Source: CAYXPR01 sp964467255
Lineage (GTDB): Bacteria; Pseudomonadota; Alphaproteobacteria; Rickettsiales; RGZB01
Reading direction: 5' to 3'
Length of the DNA stretch: 64,000 nucleotides
Assembly (NCBI GenBank): GCA_964467255.1
Contig: CAYXPR010000001.1
Span: 124,001 to 188,000 of the forward strand
Shown: positions 59,087-64,000 of the stretch, one piece after another
Layout of the letters: every line of letters starts with the position of its first letter
How positions within the stretch are numbered: position 1 is the stretch's first letter
Notes under the pieces: model-generated
Databases searched by the model: none
What the model was told of the DNA's origin: nothing
Seen by the model: the letters and a program-made list of their open reading frames with translations, nothing else
Translations under genes and position numbers: made by a program

Positions 59087-59269
59087 ATGTTATTGATAAT
59101 TCTGGCCGTTATGCTTGCGGTTGTGGTGGTGATGGTCATCGGCGTGGTGCTCATGGCCAAGGGCGGAAAAGCCAATGAAAAATATGGCAATAAACTGATG
59201 GTGGCCCGCGTGACACTGCAGGGCTTGGCGGTGTTGCTGCTGGGCATGATGTATTTCGTGAAGCATTAA
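59087..59269 (+). CDS. small twin-transmembrane protein
   Basis: A 60-residue protein with two hydrophobic helices (about 2-23 and 39-57) joined by a short basic loop, KGGKANEKYGNKLM. Such a twin-TM protein, related to the HIG1/hypoxia-induced fold, precedes etfB in many Alphaproteobacteria, usually with cobO between; here cobO is absent and etfB is 26 bases away. The start ATG at 59087 is preferred; the frame upstream to 58883 lacks protein character. Possible role near respiratory complexes is inferred from family resemblance only. Confidence 0.7.
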   Translation: MLLIILAVMLAVVVVMVIGVVLMAKGGKANEKYGNKLMVARVTLQGLAVLLLGMMYFVKH

Positions 59270-59295
59270 TAAGATAATAAGAAGAGAGAGAGCGA

Positions 59296-60045
59296 ATGAA
59301 AATTCTGGTGCCGGTCAAACGAGTGGTGGATTACAACGTGAAGGTGCGCGTGAAGGCAGACGGCACGGGGGTGGAAACCGCCAACGTGAAGATGTCGATG
59401 AATCCGTTTGATGAAATTGCCGTGGAAGAAGCCATCCGCCTGAAAGAAAAAAGCGGCGCGAAAGAGGTGGTGGTGGTTTCCATCGGCCCTGCGAAGGCAG
59501 AAGAAACACTCCGCACTGCGCTCGCGATGGGCGCCGATAAAGCCATTTTGATTGAAACCGAAAAAGAAGTGCAACCGCTCGCTGTGGCAAAACTTCTTGC
59601 CGCCGTGGTGAAGCAGGAAAACCCGAACTTGGTGGTGATGGGCAAGCAGGCGATTGACGACGATAGCAACCAAACCGGCCAGATGCTGGCAGGGCTGCTG
59701 GGCTGGGCGCAGGGCACGTTTGCCTCGAAGCTGGAACTGGCGGGTAGCGACGCGAATGTGACGCGCGAGGTGGATGGCGGTCTTGTGACGGTAAAAATCA
59801 AACTGCCTGCGATTGTGACGACGGATTTGCGTTTGAACGAGCCGCGTTATGTGGCGCTGCCGAACATTATGAAAGCACGCAGTAAACCCTTAGAGAAGAA
59901 AAAGCCGGAAGATTACGGCGTGGATATCGCACCGCGTTTGACCACATTGAAAGTGGAAGAGCCAAAGAAACGCAAAGGCGGCGCCAAGGTGAAAACTGTG
60001 GAAGAGCTGGTCGATAAGCTGAAAAACGAAGCCAAAGTATTATAA
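59296..60045 (+). CDS. etfB: electron transfer flavoprotein subunit beta
   Basis: Beta subunit of the FAD/AMP heterodimer that passes electrons from acyl-CoA dehydrogenases to ETF:ubiquinone oxidoreductase. MKILVPVKRVVDYNVKVRV at the start, and LAKLLAAVVK and GKQAIDDDSNQTGQMLAGLLGW, the family signature, are present. Length 249. etfA follows 142 bases later, a gap filled largely by an inverted-repeat element. Confidence 0.97.
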   Translation: MKILVPVKRVVDYNVKVRVKADGTGVETANVKMSMNPFDEIAVEEAIRLKEKSGAKEVVVVSIGPAKAEETLRTALAMGADKAILIETEKEVQPLAVAKLLAAVVKQENPNLVVMGKQAIDDDSNQTGQMLAGLLGWAQGTFASKLELAGSDANVTREVDGGLVTVKIKLPAIVTTDLRLNEPRYVALPNIMKARSKPLEKKKPEDYGVDIAPRLTTLKVEEPKKRKGGAKVKTVEELVDKLKNEAKVL

Positions 60046-60064
60046 ATCTACTGCGCGGGCCGTC

Positions 60065-60143
60065 TATGACCGATTTATTTAAGCTTCCGTTGCTCACGTA
60101 CTGTAACGTACGTTCCGCTACGGTTCTTAAAAAATCAGTCATA
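60065..60143. repeat. 79-base inverted-repeat element between etfB and etfA
   Basis: TATGACCGATTTATTTAAG is mirrored at the right end by CTTAAAAAATCAGTCATA with few mismatches, and the centre contains ACGTACTGTAACGTACGT, itself a small dyad. It contains no ORF. Its form, with TTGCTCACGTACTGTAACGTACG-like core, resembles repetitive palindromic elements seen in many proteobacteria. It splits a gene pair that is normally tightly spaced. Confidence 0.65.
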
Positions 60144-60187
60144 TCCAATTCCTCGCAGCGATTTCTTTAAGGAAGGATAAATAAAAA

Positions 60188-61123
60188 ATGACAGTTCTTG
60201 TAATTGCAGAACACGAAAAAGGAAAACTTAAAGCCGGTACGCATAGCACGGTGACGGCGGCCGCCAAAATCGGCGGCGGTGTGCATGTGCTGGTGGCGGG
60301 CGGTGCAGGCAGCGAAGCGGTGGCACAAGCCGCAGCCAAAATCACCGGCGTAGAAAAAGTGTTGCTGGCAGAAGATGCTGCCTATCAGCATTTTTTGGCC
60401 GAAAACATGGCGAAGCTGATTGTGGATATTGCCAAAAACTACTCGCATATTCTGGCGCCCGGCTCGACTTTTGGGAAAGATTTTATGCCGCGTGCGGCCG
60501 CGCTGTTAGATGTGGCGCAGGTTTCGGACATTCTTTCGGTAGAGTCGGCGGACACATTCAAACGCCCGATTTATGCCGGTAACGCGATTGCAACGGTGAA
60601 GTCTGCTGACAAAATCAAAGTTATCACCGTGCGCACCACAGCGTTTGACCGTGCAGCCGAAGGCGGCAGCGCTACGGTAGAAAAAATCGCCAGCAAGGGA
60701 GATGCCGGGCTTTCAAGCTTTGTTTCTGCGCAGGTAACGGAATCAGACAGGCCAGACTTAAGCACGGCGCGCATTGTGGTTTCCGGCGGGCGCGGCTTCG
60801 GCAGCGGCGAGAAATTTAAAATGCTGGAATCACTGGCTGCCAAACTTGGCGCGGCCATTGGTGCTAGCCGTGCAGCGGTGGATGCAGGCTATGTGCCGAA
60901 CGATTATCAGGTGGGGCAAACCGGAAAAATCATTGCGCCAGACTTATATATCGCTATTGGTATCTCGGGTGCCATTCAGCATCTTGCCGGTATGAAAGAC
61001 AGCAAGGTGATTGTGGCGATTAACAAAGACGAGAGCGCGCCGATTTTTGAAATCGCGGATTATGGGCTGGTGGGCGATTTGTTTGAAATCCTCCCGCAGC
61101 TTGAGGCAGCGCTCGCGAAGTAA
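60188..61123 (+). CDS. etfA: electron transfer flavoprotein subunit alpha
   Basis: Alpha subunit of ETF, holding the FAD. The C-terminal FAD-binding signature LYIAIGISGAIQHLAGMKDS near residue 256 and the preceding VGQTGKIIAPD are intact, with RIVVSGGRGFGSGEKF earlier. Length 311. AAGGAAGG lies ten bases before the ATG. djlA-like gene follows by 11 bases. Confidence 0.97.
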   Translation: MTVLVIAEHEKGKLKAGTHSTVTAAAKIGGGVHVLVAGGAGSEAVAQAAAKITGVEKVLLAEDAAYQHFLAENMAKLIVDIAKNYSHILAPGSTFGKDFMPRAAALLDVAQVSDILSVESADTFKRPIYAGNAIATVKSADKIKVITVRTTAFDRAAEGGSATVEKIASKGDAGLSSFVSAQVTESDRPDLSTARIVVSGGRGFGSGEKFKMLESLAAKLGAAIGASRAAVDAGYVPNDYQVGQTGKIIAPDLYIAIGISGAIQHLAGMKDSKVIVAINKDESAPIFEIADYGLVGDLFEILPQLEAALAK

Positions 61124-61134
61124 AGGCTAATGGC

Positions 61135-61833
61135 ATGGATAGGCTCACGGGCATGTGGAAGCGTTTCAGGTTCGCCCGCAAGGCGGCAGAAGCCACGCCT
61201 TCAGCCGCGATGCTGCACTCGCGCCGCAAAATAGAAAATGAAAAAAGCGCCCGCCATTTGGGTTACACGTTGGCGGCCACGGCGCTTTCGGCCAAGTTGG
61301 CGAAGGCCGATGGCGGCATTCACAAAGCCGAGATGGAATCGTTCCACCGTTTTATGCCGCATATTGCGGCGGAATCACGCGAGATGTTGTTCAATGAAGC
61401 CGCGCTCGACAGCGCAGGGTTTGAACATTACGCCCGCCGCATGAAAGCTTATTTTAAAGAAGACGCTGCATTTTTGAAAAAAACACTCAGTGCCTTGTTT
61501 GATTTTGCCGCCGCCGATGGCCCGATTAACAGCGACGAAATCGTGTTCTTAAAAAAAGTGAATCACATTTTTGGCTTTGCAGACGAGCATTTTTACGCCG
61601 AGCTTAAGGGACATATTCTGCCGAAAACCAAAGAGCCTTATGCGGTGCTGGGTGTTCACAAAGGCGCATCGGTTGCCGCAATTAAGAAGGCTTACTATAA
61701 GGCGGCATCATCGTATCATCCGGATAAGCTGGCATCGGTCGGCTCGAAAGAATTACTCGTGATTGCCAACCAGCGCATGACGGTGGTGCAGCATGCGTAT
61801 GAAAGCCTGTCAAAACGCGCGCGGATGCATTAG
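61135..61833 (+). CDS. DjlA-like TerB/J-domain protein
   Basis: A co-chaperone-type protein of 232 residues. Residues about 40-150 form a TerB-like helical domain (KLAKADGGIHKAEMESF, with acidic metal-type residues). The C-terminal J domain starts KEPYAVLGVHKGAS and keeps HPD at 195-197, needed to stimulate DnaK. Unlike E. coli DjlA it has no N-terminal membrane helix but begins with a basic segment. The start may be the ATG at 61135 or 61130-out-of-frame is excluded. The amidase gene follows by 5 bases, a pairing conserved in Alphaproteobacteria. Confidence 0.85.
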   Translation: MDRLTGMWKRFRFARKAAEATPSAAMLHSRRKIENEKSARHLGYTLAATALSAKLAKADGGIHKAEMESFHRFMPHIAAESREMLFNEAALDSAGFEHYARRMKAYFKEDAAFLKKTLSALFDFAAADGPINSDEIVFLKKVNHIFGFADEHFYAELKGHILPKTKEPYAVLGVHKGASVAAIKKAYYKAASSYHPDKLASVGSKELLVIANQRMTVVQHAYESLSKRARMH

Positions 61834-61838
61834 CCGCC

Positions 61839-62576
61839 ATGCCAAAAACGCACAAAGCCCCATCACCGAATTTTGATGATCGCCCCGCAGGCGAGGCGAT
61901 TGATACGCTGCTGCTGCATTACACGGGAATGAAAACGGCAGATGCGGCGCTAACCCGCCTTGTAGACCCGCAAGCAAAAGTAAGCGCCCATTACATGGTG
62001 CACCGGAATGGTGATGTATATGAAATGGTGGCGGAAGAAAAACGCGCATGGCACGCAGGGGTGAGTTTTTGGCGTGGGAAGAATCATTTGAATTCGCGCT
62101 CCATCGGCATCGAGATTGATAACCCCGGCCATGAGTTTGGTTATATTCCGTTTACCGAGGTGCAAATGGCATCGGTGGTAAAACTGTGCCAAGGCATTTT
62201 AAAACGTCACGCGATTGCACCCCGCAACGTGATTGCCCATTCCGACGTGGCACCTGACCGCAAAGAAGACCCCGGCGAATTATTTGATTGGTCGATGCTG
62301 GCGCGTGAAGGCATCGGCTTATTCCCCGCGCTGCCTGCGATGAAAGCGCGCGCGCTGTTCAAACAGGGCGATAAAGGCGCAGGCGTACTTTCGATGCAGA
62401 AACGCCTGCTGGCTTATGGTTATAATGTGCCAGTGACAGGCGAGTTTTGCGCCGCCACTGCCGCCGTGGTGCGCGCCTTTCAGCGCCATTTTGACGGCAT
62501 CCGCCGCGAGATTGACGGCGTGTGGGACACGCAAGCCGATGAGATGATATCGGCACTCATTAATATGGTGGATTAG
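61839..62576 (+). CDS. N-acetylmuramoyl-L-alanine amidase, AmpD/AmiD type
   Basis: Zinc amidase that cleaves the bond between MurNAc and the stem peptide. Zinc ligands lie in LLLHYTGM (His27) and IAHSDVAPDRKEDPGELFDW, with IGIEIDNPGHEFGY between. Residues about 170-240 form a PG_binding_1 domain, so it is of the AmiD type with a cell-wall-binding module. No signal peptide is seen, suggesting cytoplasmic recycling (AmpD-like) or non-classical export. Length 245. Confidence 0.92.
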   Translation: MPKTHKAPSPNFDDRPAGEAIDTLLLHYTGMKTADAALTRLVDPQAKVSAHYMVHRNGDVYEMVAEEKRAWHAGVSFWRGKNHLNSRSIGIEIDNPGHEFGYIPFTEVQMASVVKLCQGILKRHAIAPRNVIAHSDVAPDRKEDPGELFDWSMLAREGIGLFPALPAMKARALFKQGDKGAGVLSMQKRLLAYGYNVPVTGEFCAATAAVVRAFQRHFDGIRREIDGVWDTQADEMISALINMVD

Positions 62577-62585
62577 AAGAAGTAT

Positions 62586-62953
62586 CCAGATGGCCGGTAA
62601 GCCGGGTTTTGTCGAGGACAATCATTTATCTGGGATGGCTGTTACCAACCACCTCTAGCAGCCTACCCGAACAGCAAAGGACGGGGAAAAACCATCCGGC
62701 TTACGCCTGCTGTTCCTATTTGGCCTTGCTCCCGGCGGGGTTTTCCATGCCGCGACACATTACTGCGCGCGCGGTGCGCTCTTACCGCACCTTTTCACCC
62801 TTACCTGCCTGCTTGCGCAAACGGGCGGTATATTTTCTGTGGCACTTTCCCTGGGGTCGCCCCCGGCGGGTGTTACCCGCCACCGTTTTTCCGTGGAGCC
62901 CGGACTTTCCTCTCGCTGCTTTAAGGGCAGAAAGCGATCATCTGGCCATCTGG
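62586..62953 (-). ncRNA. rnpB: RNase P RNA (bacterial type A)
   Basis: The catalytic RNA of RNase P on the minus strand. The P1 helix closes CCAGATGGCC at the 5' end (62953-62944) with GGCCATCTGG at the 3' end (62595-62586). Conserved blocks GAGGAAAGTCCGGGCTCC (CR-I) near the 5' end and ACAGAAAATATACCG (CR-IV) in the middle are present, and the 3' end has the usual GGCTTAC. The ~370-base length is normal. Several P-stems are visible in the GC-rich middle. It lies between the amidase gene and a DUF1189 gene. Confidence 0.95.
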
Positions 62954-62992
62954 AACGGCGGAAGATAGCCCCAAATATGCGGAAAAGCAAGC

Positions 62993-63820
62993 CTAGCGGC
63001 GAAGTTGCTGGTTTTTGGCACCCGGGCGGCAAGCATCCAGCGCGTGGTATAGATAAGCCGCGTGGAGGAGGAAATAAATCAGCATGGCGTTTTTGAAAAT
63101 GCGCACTCCGAGCACCGCCTGAATACCTTCCAACATGAGGAGGGGCGTGGTGGTGACCACCGCCAGCCGCACGACATCTTTAAAGGTAAGACCGGTTTTC
63201 AGCACGTTGCTGATAAGCAAACCCGCGCCGCCCAGCACAAAGGCATTCACCGTGAGGAAGATGAACATATAGATCATGTTGCTCGGCAGCATGATGAGCG
63301 GCAGCCAGCGCATAACGGGCATGAGTGCTTCTTTGTTAATGACGCCATCTTCAATTTTGGCGAAATCGGCACGGACGATGTCTTTCTTGCCGCTTTTGGT
63401 AATAAAGGCCTTGTCAGTAATCAGCGCCACGGCGGCAGAGCCCGCGAGAGAAGTGACCTTGCCCGTGGTATCGATAATCATGAACGGGTCCTGCGAGTAA
63501 GGATTCTTTATAATATAGGGCTGCGGCACATCGGTGCGCGCCACGCCGTTTTCAATAATGATTTCCGGAAACTCATTGATGATGGAAAGGAACACTGTGT
63601 TGGTGAGGCTCTGGAAGCTGGCGCCCGCAAAACCTTCGTTCACCGCCCGTTCTGGTTTAAAGGTGATGGTTTGCACCAAGGCTGTGCCACCGCCAAAAAT
63701 AATAATCATCAGCAGCATGAAAATAAGGCCTAAGCCTTTCCAGCGGCGGGCAACGTCGCGGTAAAACCCCTCGGAATAAAGGGAGAGGCCAATGGCCTTA
63801 ATATAAGAGTAGCGGTTCAT
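62993..63820 (-). CDS. DUF1189 family membrane protein
   Basis: A polytopic inner-membrane protein of 275 residues with no known function. It opens MNRYSYIKAIGLSLYSEGFYRDV, the DUF1189 entry, followed by a helix at about 30-48. A hydrophilic region (about 55-170) contains VNEGFAGASFQSL. Four more helices lie in the C-terminal half (about 170-255), including NMIYMFIFLTVNAFVLGGAG. Its start overlaps a small upstream ORF by ATGA. The RNase P RNA gene follows downstream. Confidence 0.75.
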   Translation of the reverse strand: MNRYSYIKAIGLSLYSEGFYRDVARRWKGLGLIFMLLMIIIFGGGTALVQTITFKPERAVNEGFAGASFQSLTNTVFLSIINEFPEIIIENGVARTDVPQPYIIKNPYSQDPFMIIDTTGKVTSLAGSAAVALITDKAFITKSGKKDIVRADFAKIEDGVINKEALMPVMRWLPLIMLPSNMIYMFIFLTVNAFVLGGAGLLISNVLKTGLTFKDVVRLAVVTTTPLLMLEGIQAVLGVRIFKNAMLIYFLLHAAYLYHALDACRPGAKNQQLRR

Positions 63821-63942
63821 TGATAGTTGTCTTTCTTTACTTGGTTCCCGTTCGGGCGTGCCGCCCTCACATGGAACGCCGCCGTACGCGGCGGGCTGAC
63901 GGCTCTCATTAAAAAAACGCCAAAAATGGCGGAAATCCTCAT
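63817..63942 (-). CDS. putative 41-residue leader peptide, coupled to DUF1189
   Basis: Minus-strand ORF beginning MRISAIFGVFLMRAVSPPRT and ending NQVKKDNYQ; its TGA overlaps the DUF1189 ATG in an ATGA arrangement. No clear ribosome-binding site is seen before the first ATG; the inner ATG at 63909 gives 30 residues. Two stem-loops lie within it: CCGCCG-CGTA-CGGCGG and GGGCG-GCA-CGCCC. Low confidence that it is translated; it could be a control leader. Confidence 0.3.
   Translation of the reverse strand: MRISAIFGVFLMRAVSPPRTAAFHVRAARPNGNQVKKDNYQ
63911..63935 (-). terminator. small intrinsic-terminator-like hairpin in the DUF1189 leader
   Basis: CGCCA-TTTT-TGGCG followed by seven T on the minus strand (63931 down to 63911). 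The five-base stem is short. It lies inside the putative leader ORF, about 90 bases upstream of the DUF1189 start. Confidence 0.4.
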
Positions 63943-64000
63943 GGGAGCGCGTGGGAAGATAGCATAATTGCCTACAATTTTAAATAAAATCGAACATTTT

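Noticed and set aside
1..64000. CRISPR arrays, tRNA, rRNA, insertion sequences, prophage
   Set aside because: No regularly spaced repeats, tRNA-like cloverleaf, transposase or phage genes were seen; the only repeats are the two small inverted-repeat elements, short dyads and the 15-base tandem repeat in lpxA.

Overview
The window is a dense, almost entirely chromosomal housekeeping segment from a Gram-negative alphaproteobacterium. The gene orders lgt-midA-pgeF, ubiK-proC, phasin, fliF-fliG-fliH-fliN-motA-flbD-flhA, twin-TM/etfB/etfA and a djlA-like/amidase pair are all at home in Alphaproteobacteria, as is the Rhodospirillales-like style of the individual proteins. The cell makes heptose-containing LPS (hldD, lpxD, lpxA, lpxI, lpxB), is flagellated, rod-shaped (mreBCD, mrdA, rodA) and probably stores polyhydroxyalkanoate (phasin). 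I cannot assign a genus from sequence alone. One run of ten N lies inside lpxA, so this is a draft assembly.

Layout: 1-5.6 kb (+) carries the miaB 3' end, phoH-ybeY-corC, a lipoprotein and lnt. 5.6-7.4 kb has an XRE regulator behind a palindromic region and a convergent mrp. 7.5-11 kb (+) is the membrane-quality-control group hflK-hflC-degP. 11-16 kb holds pgeF, folC, midA, lgt and hldD. 16.1-18 kb (+) is ubiK-proC and a phasin. 18-20.2 kb is the least ordinary stretch: a kinase-like protein of unknown function and an orphan EnvZ-type histidine kinase. 20.3-27.6 kb (+) is leuA followed by the elongasome operon mreB-mreC-mreD-mrdA-rodA. 27.6-31 kb has htpG and a PAS-GGDEF diguanylate cyclase. 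31-39.1 kb (-) is a flagellar operon, followed by rpmG. 39.9-42 kb (+) is a pair of degenerate EAL/GGDEF proteins, then recG. 44.2-58.8 kb (-) is one long envelope and translation array read from rpsB: rpsB-tsf-pyrH-frr-uppS-cdsA-dxr-rseP-bamA-skp-lpxD-fabZ-lpxA-lpxI-lpxB. 59-62.6 kb (+) has a twin-TM peptide, etfB-etfA, a J-domain protein and an amidase. RNase P RNA (-) and a DUF1189 membrane protein with a coupled leader ORF close the window.

No CRISPR array, prophage, transposase, tRNA or rRNA was seen. The best candidates for undescribed biology are the kinase-fold protein at 18.05-18.9 kb and the tandem catalytically dead c-di-GMP-type proteins at 39.9-42.0 kb. Smaller items of interest are a palindromic operator at the phasin promoter, an 18-bp palindrome upstream of the XRE regulator, RpoH-like promoters before htpG and hflKC-degP, the rpsB leader, the DUF1189 leader ORF, and two small inverted-repeat elements.
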